From Desulfobacteraceae bacterium (GTDB lineage Bacteria; Desulfobacterota; Desulfobacteria; Desulfobacterales; Desulfobacteraceae), in the NCBI GenBank assembly GCA_024225635.1, contig JAAEMK010000106.1, positions 1-64,000 on the forward strand: DNA of 64,000 nt, read 5' to 3'. The notes below the pieces were generated by a model. That model made no database searches, was not told where the DNA came from, and saw only the letters and a program-made list of their open reading frames with translations. Each line of letters begins with the position of its first letter. Position 1 is the stretch's first letter. Below, one piece after another: positions 34,876-43,900 of the stretch. A program made the position numbers and the translations under genes.

Positions 34876-36459
34876 ATGGATCAGATCCAGTTGAGCAAGG
34901 AAGAGATTGATGCCCTTTTGAAAAGGGTAAAAGCCAATGCTCTTCAGGAAGGCGATTACGAGATCATCAAATCCATGGCCGATGCCATTGTCACCTTGGG
35001 GCAGGCCCTGGACAATAAAGCAACATCCATAAAACGGCTTCTTGCCATGTTGTTTGGCCCCAAAACGGAAAAAAGGGAGGCAGTTACAGGAGGGGAAGCC
35101 CCCGAAAAAAAGGATAAAGAATCATCCAAGCCCAAATCCAAATCGAAAAAGAAGCCCAAAGGGCATGGAAAGAGAAGCGCTTCCACTTATACCGGAGCCA
35201 ACCGAAACTTCATACCCCATGAAACCCTTAAGCCGAAGGATCCCTGTCCCTTATGCCCCAAAGGCAAAGTTTACAGGATGAAAGATCCCGGTATTGTCAT
35301 CTGTCTCAACGGCCAGCCCCCCATTGATGCAACGATTCATGAGCTTGAAAAACTGCGTTGCAACCTGTGCGGGAAGGTGTTCACGGCAGCGGCACCCCAA
35401 GGCGTTACAGGAAAGCATTACGATGAAACGGCCAAGGCCATGATGGCGGTTTTAAAATACGGTTACGGATTTCCCTGGTACCGCTTGGAAAAATTACAGG
35501 AAAATCTGGGCATCCCCCTTCCGGCATCCAGTCAGTGGGAAAAGACCGAATCAGCCGCAGATCTCATCTACCCTGCCTTTGATGAACTGGAACGTCAGGC
35601 CGCCCAAGGGGAGATCATCCATAACGATGATACCACTATGAAAATCCTGGAACTGATCAAGGAAAATAAAACACGAGACAAAGATGAGCGTACCGGAATT
35701 TTCACCTCAGGCATCATTTCCAAAATCGGTCGGAATAAAAAGATTGCTATCTTCTATACCGGACGGAATCATGCCGGAGAAAATATCTACTCCCTTTATC
35801 AAAAGCGGGATAATGACAAAGCGCCTCCCATTCAAATGTGCGATGCCCTGTCGAGAAACACATCTTCGGAATTTGAGATCATCTTGAGCTATTGCATGGC
35901 CCATGCTCGTCGAAATTTTGTTCAGGTGGCACCAAGCTTCCCGGATGAATGCCGCCACGTTATTGACATTTTGGCAAAGGTTTATCACCTTGATGCCCAA
36001 GCCAAAGAGCAGAAGATGGCACCCGATGAGCGGCTGGCATTTCACAAGGCCAACAGTGCTTCCCATATGGACGACCTGTATTCCTGGCTCAACACCCAGA
36101 TAGATGACAAGCTGGTCGAGCCCAATTCCGGTCTCGGCAAAGCGATCACCTATATGGTCAACCACTGGAAGGAACTGACTCAATTTTTGAAAGTTCCCGG
36201 CGTCCCCCTTGATAATAATATCTGCGAACAGGGCTTAAAACGTTGTATCCTGCATCGGAAAAATTCATTATTTTACCGGACAGAGCATGGAGCCTATATC
36301 GGGGATATGTTCATGAGTTTGATCCACACCTGCAACCTGATGAAGATCAACGCCCTGAAGTATCTCATAGCCCTTCAGAAAAACTCTGCCAGCGTTTTCA
36401 AAACGCCATCCAATTGGATGCCATGGAACTATGAGACAACCATGCTCATGGAGGCATAA
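34876..36459 (+). CDS. IS66 family transposase TnpC
   Basis: This is a full-length 527-residue IS66 transposase: an N-terminal coiled-coil/leucine-rich helix, a Lys-rich linker (80-110), a zinc-binding segment (CPLCPKG and CNLCGK), and the DDE catalytic domain. Its acidic residues appear in IIHNDDTT and near MAHARRNF, and the C-terminal NNICEQGLKR carries the Glu. The reading frame is uninterrupted, so the element may still be active. Confidence 0.95.
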   Translation: MDQIQLSKEEIDALLKRVKANALQEGDYEIIKSMADAIVTLGQALDNKATSIKRLLAMLFGPKTEKREAVTGGEAPEKKDKESSKPKSKSKKKPKGHGKRSASTYTGANRNFIPHETLKPKDPCPLCPKGKVYRMKDPGIVICLNGQPPIDATIHELEKLRCNLCGKVFTAAAPQGVTGKHYDETAKAMMAVLKYGYGFPWYRLEKLQENLGIPLPASSQWEKTESAADLIYPAFDELERQAAQGEIIHNDDTTMKILELIKENKTRDKDERTGIFTSGIISKIGRNKKIAIFYTGRNHAGENIYSLYQKRDNDKAPPIQMCDALSRNTSSEFEIILSYCMAHARRNFVQVAPSFPDECRHVIDILAKVYHLDAQAKEQKMAPDERLAFHKANSASHMDDLYSWLNTQIDDKLVEPNSGLGKAITYMVNHWKELTQFLKVPGVPLDNNICEQGLKRCILHRKNSLFYRTEHGAYIGDMFMSLIHTCNLMKINALKYLIALQKNSASVFKTPSNWMPWNYETTMLMEA

Positions 36460-36815
36460 ACAATCTAACCCTTTCTGACCCGTCCGGCTTCAATAGCCAT
36501 GTTGAGAGGGGACAATATCGACCAACATCTCCTATCATGGATTTATTCTGGCCAGACCTTGTTTCAGAGTTGTGAACCCATGTGCAACTGTTTCAACAGG
36601 TTCTGGGAAACACATCCTCTTTCTCAGATTGTTCTGGACCATAGTCTATCATGCTCATGAGGGAATTTCATGCAACCTTGCCGAAGGGACACTGTACTTT
36701 GCGTGGGTGTTAATAACAACAATCATTCTAAAATTATCAGCCTACCAATTGCAATTTTCTCCAACCATTATAGTGGACCCCGAAAACTGGACAATATGTT
36801 ACGATAGTAATATAA
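36460..36815. other. Gene-free region with IS66 right end and an IS-end-like scar
   Basis: This stretch holds the right terminal repeat of the IS66 element (to 36697) and then AT-rich sequence. At 36771-36794 the sequence AGTGGACCCCGAAAACTGG resembles the terminus of IS3/IS481-type elements, suggesting an older insertion scar. No gene is seen. Confidence 0.45.
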
Positions 36816-36892
36816 CAGTTCAGAATCAAGGCAGGCAAAGGTGTGCATTGCACGAGGCACAATAGTGTCCATGTAATTTAGTTTGCGTTTCC
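36816..36892 (+). repeat. Right copy of ~76-bp direct repeat
   Basis: This is the same sequence family as 32855-32930, in direct orientation. It marks the right edge of the low-GC insert carrying a binding protein and the IS66 element, 27 bp from the end of the histidine-kinase gene. Confidence 0.8.
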
Positions 36893-36919
36893 TAGGCTTT
36901 GATTTGATGGTTCCACCCG

Positions 36920-38884
36920 CTACCGGTGCTGTTCCAGGGGCAGGTGAATGATGAATGTGGCGCCCTTACCCGGGGCGGACTCCACGGCGAGGGTGCCTCC
37001 CTGATTCTCCGTGATGATGAAATAGGAGACCGATAGCCCCAGACCGGTGCCTGCCCCAACCGCCTTTGTGGTGAAGAACGGCTCAAACACGCGTTTTTTC
37101 GTCACTTCGTCCATTCCCGGCCCGTTATCCTCGATCTCGATGCGGGCCATCCGGCCTTCCACCTTGAGCCGCAGGACGAAACAGGGCCGGGTGCCCGCCT
37201 CCCGGGTTTTCCGCATGGCCTGGGCGCCGTTCTTGAGGATATTGAGAAAAACCTGCTGGATCTTGCCGGCTTCGCAGGGAACCTTGGGCACGGCATCATC
37301 GTACTCCCGCCGGATCTCGATATTTTTGAAATCGTAACTCTGCCTGAGGTCGTAATCGGTCCCAAGGAGCCTGACGCTGTTGTCGAGGAGTTCCGCCAGG
37401 TCATGGTGATCAAACCGGGACTCGCTCCTGCGGCTGAAGGAGAGCATGTTGTCAACAATGACGGCCGCCCTTTTTCCGGATTCCATGATCGCCTCGATCA
37501 TGGAATAGACCCCCCGCTTCTCCATGTAGGCCACGATAGTTTCAATGGTGGTGCCGCAGGCTTCGGCCTCCTTCCTGTTTTTGGGCAGGCCGTTGGAAAC
37601 CCGGTTTCTCATCACCTGGGTGTTTTGAAGGATGCCGGCCAGGGGGTTGTTGATCTCATGGGCCATGCCCGCCGCAAGCCCTCCCACGGACATCATCTTT
37701 TCCGTCTGGATCATCATCTCCTGGGTGCGGCGCCGTTCGGTAACGTCAAAGAACGCCCCGACCAGGCTTGCGAGGGTCCCGTTTGACGAGTAGATGCCCT
37801 GTCCCTTTTCATTGACCCACCGGATATCCCCCCCGGCATGGACGATCCTGTACTCAAGTGAGTAAGGTTCCTGCTTTTCCAGGCACTTTTCGATCTTCTG
37901 CCTGACCCCGGGCGCATCGTCAAGGTGAATGATGGAACAGAAGCGCCGTCCACTGCCGCTGATGAAATCCGAGCCCGGATACCCGGAGATACCTTCAATG
38001 GTGTCGCTGATGAACTCCATGGTCCAGGCCGGATCGTTGGCGCTCCTGTACACGGCGCCGGGGATGTTGTCCACAAGGACCCGGAACCGGGCCTCGCTCT
38101 GGGAAAGGGACTTCTCGGCGAGATCCCGGTCCCGGATGGTCTTGACAAGGCTGGCATTGAGCCGCTGCTGGGTGCGAAGCTCTTTCGTGAGGCTCTCCCG
38201 GGCCTGGATCAGGTTGACGCGCATGGAATTAAGGGCATCCACCACCATGTCGAGTTCGTTTTTCCGGGTTCGGTCACCTGCCAGGACCAGGGGGGCGCCA
38301 AGGTTCTCCAGGTTGAGATCTCCTGCAAACTCAGACATGCGGTGAAGGTGGCGGCTGACAAAGTACCAGATGAGAAACAGGACAAACACGGACACGGAAA
38401 AGGTCTTGACGGCCTGGGCCCCCAGGATGATCAGCACCCTGTCCCTGAGCCGTTCGTAGATGTACCGGAGATCCCCGTGGATGATCAATCGCCCCACTGT
38501 TTCCGGGTCAAACTGGCCCTGGGGATCCACGTATTCAATGGGGAACTCGAACACAACCCTTCTGATGGCCGGGGGCTTCTCCCCCACCCCATAGGTGGTG
38601 TCAAGGGTTTCGAGTTCCAGGCAGGAGATCTCGGGCAGCTTCAGGATTCCCTTGAGCTGGGCATCCACATGGTTTACGTTCATGTTCCAGATGCTCAGGG
38701 AAAGGCTGTCCATATAGGTCTTCCGCACCTCATGGATCCGGGTTCCAAGCAGATCGACATCCTTGGTGTAATCCACCCACAACTGAAGCCCCGTGGCCAT
38801 AAGGGTAAACAGGGAACTTACCAGCAGGATATAGACAAGCAGCTGCCGGGCCAGTAAATCTTTAGAACCAGGGACTAATTTCAT
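36920..38884 (-). CDS. PAS-domain membrane sensor histidine kinase
   Basis: This 654-residue kinase has an N-terminal membrane span (about 13-35), an extracytoplasmic sensor segment, a second span (about 155-175) with a HAMP-like linker, and a coiled coil. A PAS domain (about 268-390, SEARFRVLVDNIPGAVYRS) precedes the kinase core. The phospho-acceptor His is in AAGMAHEINNPLAG; the ATP domain shows DNGPGMDE, FEPFFTTK and GTGLGLSVS. No response regulator is adjacent. The solute-binding protein 40 bp upstream (38925) is in the same direction and could feed ligand to the sensor domain. An insertion-prone repeat region lies just downstream. Confidence 0.93.
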   Translation of the reverse strand: MKLVPGSKDLLARQLLVYILLVSSLFTLMATGLQLWVDYTKDVDLLGTRIHEVRKTYMDSLSLSIWNMNVNHVDAQLKGILKLPEISCLELETLDTTYGVGEKPPAIRRVVFEFPIEYVDPQGQFDPETVGRLIIHGDLRYIYERLRDRVLIILGAQAVKTFSVSVFVLFLIWYFVSRHLHRMSEFAGDLNLENLGAPLVLAGDRTRKNELDMVVDALNSMRVNLIQARESLTKELRTQQRLNASLVKTIRDRDLAEKSLSQSEARFRVLVDNIPGAVYRSANDPAWTMEFISDTIEGISGYPGSDFISGSGRRFCSIIHLDDAPGVRQKIEKCLEKQEPYSLEYRIVHAGGDIRWVNEKGQGIYSSNGTLASLVGAFFDVTERRRTQEMMIQTEKMMSVGGLAAGMAHEINNPLAGILQNTQVMRNRVSNGLPKNRKEAEACGTTIETIVAYMEKRGVYSMIEAIMESGKRAAVIVDNMLSFSRRSESRFDHHDLAELLDNSVRLLGTDYDLRQSYDFKNIEIRREYDDAVPKVPCEAGKIQQVFLNILKNGAQAMRKTREAGTRPCFVLRLKVEGRMARIEIEDNGPGMDEVTKKRVFEPFFTTKAVGAGTGLGLSVSYFIITENQGGTLAVESAPGKGATFIIHLPLEQHR

Positions 38885-38924
38885 TCACAGCCCGTTGCGT
38901 CCTTTATGTCGGCCGCTCCCGCCA

Positions 38925-39704
38925 TCAATTCGCCCCCGGGTCGAACGGGCCGTAATACTTTTCCCAGATTTTTTCATAGGCTTCCTCTTTTTTAAACGCC
39001 TTTAACGCATCGGAAAACTTCTTCACAAACGCCTCGGTCACCGTTTTTTTGCTGAAGATGAGGTTTAGACCGCTCTCCATGATCACATTGGAAGACACGG
39101 GAACCACCTGGCCGGTCAACCCCAGCTCCCGGATGATCAACGTAGCGTTGGCATGGTCGGCAATGGTGTAATCGATTCTTCCCATCATCAGCTTCCGGAA
39201 GTTAAGGTGATCGTTCTCCACGGCCTGGGCATTTTTCTCCGCTTCAATGAAATTCAAAAATTCCATGGGATAGGCAAATCCCCGGACGACCCCGATCCGT
39301 TTTCCCTTGAGGTCGTCATAGGAGTCGAACTTCAAGGTGCCGGCGTTCTCCTTTTTGATGAACAAGAGGTATCTCAGTGTTTCAATGGCCTCCTCCGGAT
39401 AGTGGCAGAACCGGGCCCGCTCTTCGGAGAAAAGGGCACAGAACAGGGCGTCGTTCCTGCCCTTGAAGACGAAATCAACGGCCCTGGACCAGGGATACTC
39501 GGTAATGGTGATCGCCACCCCCATCCGCTTGAACACCTCCCGGACCACCTCGGTGCAGAACCCCGGGGCTTCAAGGTTGAAGATATCTTCGTGGGGCGGC
39601 CACTTGTCCGTGCCGATCCTGATCACCTCCGCCTGAAGCCCTTTGGCGGAAAAGGTCAAGAGAACCATAGCCAGGATTGCGATAAATAATCTTGTTCTTT
39701 CCAT
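38925..39704 (-). CDS. Periplasmic solute-binding protein (SBP family 3-like)
   Basis: This 259-residue secreted protein has a signal peptide of about 24 residues (ending LQAE). The family-3 fold appears in IRIGTDKWPPHEDIF, the ITEYPWSRAVDFVFKGRNDALF region and DLKGKRIGVVRGF. The start at 39704 is chosen because the upstream 16 residues do not resemble a signal peptide. It precedes the histidine kinase gene and probably forms a ligand-sensing pair with it. It is a distant relative of the orphan binding protein at 33043, with which it shares the PWxRA segment. Confidence 0.88.
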   Translation of the reverse strand: MERTRLFIAILAMVLLTFSAKGLQAEVIRIGTDKWPPHEDIFNLEAPGFCTEVVREVFKRMGVAITITEYPWSRAVDFVFKGRNDALFCALFSEERARFCHYPEEAIETLRYLLFIKKENAGTLKFDSYDDLKGKRIGVVRGFAYPMEFLNFIEAEKNAQAVENDHLNFRKLMMGRIDYTIADHANATLIIRELGLTGQVVPVSSNVIMESGLNLIFSKKTVTEAFVKKFSDALKAFKKEEAYEKIWEKYYGPFDPGAN

Positions 39705-39964
39705 ATTTCCCACCCGACAGACACGGCTGCCCGCGAATGGCGTAAAGGCCATCCGTCTGCGCCCTGCATTCTCGAAAGGTAATATGCCGGGCTCACTGCT
39801 GTCAAGCTCTTAACCATATGAAGTTTGGACTTTTTCCGCTGGTATGCTATTCTTTTTCCATCACCCGAGATTCCGAAACGCAAAGATGCGCAACCCGCTG
39901 ACCACCCCCTCGAAGAAAAAATCTTTACACGGGAGCATCCCATGACAGGAGCCATTGCCATCAC

Positions 39965-40732
39965 ATGAACGCACCGATACTATTCTTTGACAGGCACTTT
40001 CTCTTTTTCCTAGCCTCCAGGGGCCATATGAGCAGGATTTTCACCATGGAGGGAAGGAAAGCCTCGATCAAGGACATGATCGAATCCCTTGGCGTCCCCC
40101 ACACGGAAGTGGGCGCCATCCTTGTCAACCACCGGGAGGTGGACTTCTCCTTTGTTCCCCACAGCAATGAGCAGATCGTGGTCAAGGCCATCCCGCCGCC
40201 CTTTGACATCACCCAAAAAACCATCCTGCGGCCCCATCCCCTTGACCAAATCCTGTTTGTGGCAGATGTCAACGTGGGAAGGCTTGCCAGACTCCTCCTG
40301 GCCCTGGGATTTGACACGGTTTACTCCAACGGGTTCAGGGATATTGAGGTGGCAAGGATCGCGGCCCGGGAGCAACGAGTCGTCCTGACCCGGGACACGG
40401 GACTGTTAAAGAGAAAGCGCATCGTATTCGCCAGGCGGGTTCGCGAGGACGATCCCTATCTCCAGCTCAAGGAGGTCCTTGATTTCTTCGGCCTTGCCGG
40501 AAGCGAGTTTGATTTTCTATCCAGGTGCACCACCTGCAACCGGCGGCTCAGGCCCGTGGAGAAACAAAAGATTCTCCACCGGCTGGAGCCAAAGACAAAA
40601 CGCTATTACACCAGGTTCTCCATCTGCCCCGGCTGTTGCCGGATCTACTGGAAGGGCTCCCACCACGGGGCCATGAAAGAACGGCTCAGGGCACTTGGAA
40701 TCTCCCTGGATTCCCAGGAGGCAGGCCCATGA
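39965..40732 (+). CDS. Mut7-C RNase-domain protein with ubiquitin-like N-terminus
   Basis: This 255-residue protein has an N-terminal beta-grasp (Mut7-C ubiquitin-like) region to about residue 90, then the Mut7-C PIN-like nuclease domain (FVADVNVGRLARLL; acidic residues in DIEVA and LTRDTGLL). A C-terminal zinc ribbon has CTTC and CPGCC. It is expected to be a metal-dependent RNase, possibly in RNA processing. Its stop overlaps the ATG of the PCMT gene by 4 bp, so they are co-translated, although the functional link is unclear. Confidence 0.88.
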   Translation: MNAPILFFDRHFLFFLASRGHMSRIFTMEGRKASIKDMIESLGVPHTEVGAILVNHREVDFSFVPHSNEQIVVKAIPPPFDITQKTILRPHPLDQILFVADVNVGRLARLLLALGFDTVYSNGFRDIEVARIAAREQRVVLTRDTGLLKRKRIVFARRVREDDPYLQLKEVLDFFGLAGSEFDFLSRCTTCNRRLRPVEKQKILHRLEPKTKRYYTRFSICPGCCRIYWKGSHHGAMKERLRALGISLDSQEAGP

Positions 40733-41445
40733 GACATTTTGCCATACCCTTGATTCTCCTTCTCGCCTGGCTGCAGCCGCCCACGGCTGCGGCTGCGGAA
40801 AAGATGACAACCCATGCCTTTGATGCGGCCCGGAAAAAGATGGTCGCCACCCAGATCCGCAGCCGGGGGGTGTCGGACCCGGCCGTGCTCAGGGCCATGG
40901 AAACGGTACCCCGCCATCTCTTTGTCCCGGAAAAGCTGAGGGCCCATGCCTACGAGGACCGTCCCCTTCCCATCGGCTTTGGCCAGACCATCTCCCAGCC
41001 CTATGTGGTGGCCCTGATGACACAACTCCTGGATCTGCCAAAGGCGTCCAGGGTGCTTGAGGTGGGAACCGGGTCCGGCTACCAGGCGGCGATCCTGTCG
41101 CATATCGCAAAGGAGGTCTTTTCCGTGGAGATCGTAAAGCCCCTCCATGCCAGGTCAAAGCAGACCCTCGAAGAAGCGGGCTGCGCCAACGTGGCATCCA
41201 TCCACCGGGACGGGTTCTTCGGCTGGCAGGAGCACGCGCCCTATGACGCCATCATCGTGACCTGCGCGGCCGAGTCTGTGCCCCCGCCCCTGGTGCAACA
41301 GCTCAAGATCGGCGGGGTCATGTGCATCCCTGTGGGCCCGCCCTTCAGGGTCCAGAACCTGCTGCGGATCACCCGGAAGGCAGAGAACGACATCAAGACC
41401 GAAGTGATCACCCAGGTCCGGTTCGTCCCACTCACAAGGCAGTAG
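40729..41445 (+). CDS. Exported protein-L-isoaspartate O-methyltransferase
   Basis: This 238-residue PCMT repairs isoaspartyl residues using S-adenosylmethionine. Class I methyltransferase motif I is VLEVGTGSGYQAAIL, with the PCMT hallmarks GFGQTISQPYVVALM, RDGFFGW and YDAIIVTCAAE. Unlike the usual cytoplasmic form, it begins with a clear signal peptide (MRHFAIPLILLLAWL, then PPTAAAAE), suggesting export to the periplasm, where SAM supply is puzzling. The start at 40729 overlaps the previous stop (ATGA). The next gene begins 2 bp after its stop. Confidence 0.92.
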   Translation: MRHFAIPLILLLAWLQPPTAAAAEKMTTHAFDAARKKMVATQIRSRGVSDPAVLRAMETVPRHLFVPEKLRAHAYEDRPLPIGFGQTISQPYVVALMTQLLDLPKASRVLEVGTGSGYQAAILSHIAKEVFSVEIVKPLHARSKQTLEEAGCANVASIHRDGFFGWQEHAPYDAIIVTCAAESVPPPLVQQLKIGGVMCIPVGPPFRVQNLLRITRKAENDIKTEVITQVRFVPLTRQ

Positions 41446-41447
41446 CG

Positions 41448-43853
41448 ATGAAACCCGGCAGCCGCGCCGTCTGGGTGATCGTCTTTGTGACCTCCTTCAC
41501 CCTCATCGGCCACGAGATCGCCCTGGCCAGGGTATCGGCCCTGGTCCAGTGGCATAACCTGGCGGCCATCATCATCGGCATGGCCATGCTGGGATTCGGG
41601 GCGAGCGGGTCCGTGATCATGGTGCTGGGGCCCTTGATCGAGAGACACCTGGGCCGAAGCCTGCTTCTCTTCACCCTGTTCTACCCCCTCTCCCTGACCA
41701 TGGGGTTCATCCTCTACTGCAAAATCCCGTTCAACCCCTTTGAGGTGGGGCTGGACCCGAACCAGATCGTGTTTCTCCTGCTCAAGCTGGCCGCCATGGC
41801 CGTGCCCTTTTTCTTCGGCGCCATGGTTGTGGGAACGGGGCTCCGGTTTTTCAAGATTTCCCGGATCTACTTTGCCAACCTCACGGGATCTGGCCTGGGG
41901 GCCCTGGCCGTTGTTTTCCTGCTATACCAATTCCACCCCATGGTGATCGTCATCATCATAATCGCCACGGCCCTGGTTCCCTTTCTCGTACTGCTGGGGG
42001 AGAAAGGGAAACCCGCCCTTGCGGCAGGGTTTGCCCTTTCCATGGTCTGGACCGGCCTGCTTTCCCTCTCTGTGAACGGCCTGGACCTCACCCGGGTCTC
42101 CCAGTACAAAGCGATCTCGGGGGCCCGGGCCCTTCCGGACGCAAAAATACTGGCGGAGCGGTTCTCCCCCCTCTCCACGCTCCAGGCTGTTGAAGCCACG
42201 GGCCTTCGCAGCACCCCGGGCCTGAGCCTCATCACCCCGGTACCCGTGCCCGTCCACAAGGGACTTTTCTACGACGGCCAGGCCATGAGCCCCATCGCCC
42301 CCTACTCAGGCGACAACAAGGCCATCGCCTACCTGGACCACATGCCCCCGGCCCTGGCCCACCACCTGGTGCCATGGGAAAAAAGGGAGCGCATCCTGAT
42401 CGTGGGCATGGGGGGCGGCGAAGGAATACTGGGGGCCAACCTCCACGGGTTCAGGCAGGTGGTCGGCCTGGAGGTGGACCGGAACGTCATCGATCTCATG
42501 GAGACCCGGTTCGCGGATTTTTCAGGAGATATTTACAACCAGGAGAACCTTGTGACCGTCAACCAGGATGCCCGGGCCTATGCACGGCGTGCAAGGGAAA
42601 AATTCGACCTCATCGAAATCAGGATGATAGATGCCGCGGGCTCTGCCACAGCGGGCCTTGCCGCCATGCACGAAACCTATCTCTACACGGTGGAGGCGAT
42701 CCGGGAATTCCTGAACCTTCTCTCACCCCATGGGGTCCTTGCCATCTCCCGGTGGATCACCACCCCGCCAAGGGATGTCATCAAGATGGCGAACATCATA
42801 GTCCATGCCCTGAAGCGGTCGGGAATCGAGGAGCCCGCCAACCATCTCATCCTGATCCGAAGCCTTCAGACGGCCACCCTGGTGGTGTCCAACCGGCCGT
42901 TTTCCAGGGAACAGATCGAGATCACACGGGAGTTTTGCGGCCGACGGCTCTTTGACCTGATCCACCATCCCGGCATCCGGGCCGAAGAGACCCGGCGGTT
43001 CATCCAAACGGAACGGCCCGTGTACCATGACGCCGTCCAGGCCCTGGTTTCCGAGGATGCCGCAGACTTTGAGCGGACCTATCCCTTTGACATCACCCCG
43101 GCAATCGACGACCGCCCCTACTTTTACCACTTTTTCCGCTGGCGGCTCGTTCATGAGATCCGGCAGACCGGTACCCGGACCATCGCATTCACCCAGTGGG
43201 GCTATCTTCTCCTCCTCATCCTCCTGGGCCTGGCCCTTGGAGCAAGCCTTCTTTTCATCCTGCTTCCCCTGGCCTTTGCAAGGGATATCGCCACAGCCCC
43301 CCTGAACCTCCGCCTGGGCGGCTATTTCAGCGCCATTGCCATAGGATTCTTTTTTGTGGAGATCCCCCTGATGCAGAAACTGATCCTGTTCCTGTCCGCC
43401 CCGGCCGTGTCCATGGGGGTGATCCTGGCGAGCCTGCTGATGTTTTCCGGCCTGGGGGCCTGGTGGTCGGACCGTATCTTCCCGGGCAGGCTCGGGCTGT
43501 TTTGGTCCAACCTGCTCGTCTCCGGCCTCATCCTTATCTATTGGCTCGGCCTGGACAAACTCCTAACCCCCTGCGCGGCCTGGCCCACCCCTGCCAAGAT
43601 GCTTGCTGCCATGGCCGCCCTCCTGCCCCTTGGCATGGCCATGGGCCTGCCCTTTCCCAAGGGCCTCACCCGGGTGAAGGGAATCTCTCCCGCCAGGGTC
43701 GCCTGGGCCTTTGGGGTCAACAACCTCTGCTCCGTGATCGCCACCCTGGGAGCGGCCCTGATCGCCATCCTGTTCGGGTTTGACAGGGTGCTGTCCCTGG
43801 CCGCCCTCTTCTACCTTGGCGCGGCCATGGTCTCGCTGAAACTGGGCTCCTGA
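41448..43853 (+). CDS. Membrane-embedded spermidine-synthase-like protein
   Basis: This 801-residue protein has roughly seven membrane spans at the N-terminus, a central spermidine-synthase-type Rossmann methyltransferase/aminopropyltransferase domain (GMGGGEGILGANL at about 315, LEVDRNVIDL, then the RMIDAAG region) and about six further spans at the C-terminus. Such fused membrane spermidine synthases occur in several deltaproteobacteria, but their reaction is not established. It forms an operon with the exported PCMT and Mut7-C genes. A longer upstream reading frame overlaps pcm and is rejected; the start MKPGSRAVW at 41448 leads straight into the first span. Confidence 0.87.
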   Translation: MKPGSRAVWVIVFVTSFTLIGHEIALARVSALVQWHNLAAIIIGMAMLGFGASGSVIMVLGPLIERHLGRSLLLFTLFYPLSLTMGFILYCKIPFNPFEVGLDPNQIVFLLLKLAAMAVPFFFGAMVVGTGLRFFKISRIYFANLTGSGLGALAVVFLLYQFHPMVIVIIIIATALVPFLVLLGEKGKPALAAGFALSMVWTGLLSLSVNGLDLTRVSQYKAISGARALPDAKILAERFSPLSTLQAVEATGLRSTPGLSLITPVPVPVHKGLFYDGQAMSPIAPYSGDNKAIAYLDHMPPALAHHLVPWEKRERILIVGMGGGEGILGANLHGFRQVVGLEVDRNVIDLMETRFADFSGDIYNQENLVTVNQDARAYARRAREKFDLIEIRMIDAAGSATAGLAAMHETYLYTVEAIREFLNLLSPHGVLAISRWITTPPRDVIKMANIIVHALKRSGIEEPANHLILIRSLQTATLVVSNRPFSREQIEITREFCGRRLFDLIHHPGIRAEETRRFIQTERPVYHDAVQALVSEDAADFERTYPFDITPAIDDRPYFYHFFRWRLVHEIRQTGTRTIAFTQWGYLLLLILLGLALGASLLFILLPLAFARDIATAPLNLRLGGYFSAIAIGFFFVEIPLMQKLILFLSAPAVSMGVILASLLMFSGLGAWWSDRIFPGRLGLFWSNLLVSGLILIYWLGLDKLLTPCAAWPTPAKMLAAMAALLPLGMAMGLPFPKGLTRVKGISPARVAWAFGVNNLCSVIATLGAALIAILFGFDRVLSLAALFYLGAAMVSLKLGS

Positions 43854-43864
43854 CGAATCAGGGC

Positions 43865-43897
43865 GCCCTGTATCATGCACATTGCCATGTTAAAGCA
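43865..43897 (+). pseudogene. Relic of a YaaW-family 3' coding segment
   Basis: These 33 bp are 30/33 identical to 47682-47714, the 3' part of the intact YaaW-family gene. In that frame they encode APCIMHIAMLKQ, against VPCVLHIAMLRQ. No other part of the gene survives here. It looks like the scar of an earlier copy of the adjoining accessory cluster. Confidence 0.5.
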
Positions 43898-43900
43898 GGA

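Larger units (their letters stand above)
33850..36697 (+). mobile_element. IS66-family insertion sequence
   Basis: The element encodes three IS66-type proteins in the usual order plus a 34-residue ORF. Likely terminal inverted repeats are GTACTTTGTGTCCCTTCGG at the left (33850) and its imperfect inverse CCGAAGGGACACTGTAC at the right (ending 36697). The flanking octamers do not match, so no target duplication is visible; a later rearrangement may have removed it. The length is about 2.85 kb, slightly long for the family because of about 240 bp after the transposase gene. Confidence 0.8.

Noticed and set aside
41322..41447. Upstream start for the membrane spermidine-synthase-like gene
   Set aside because: It overlaps the 3' end of the PCMT gene and adds a polar stretch before the first membrane span.
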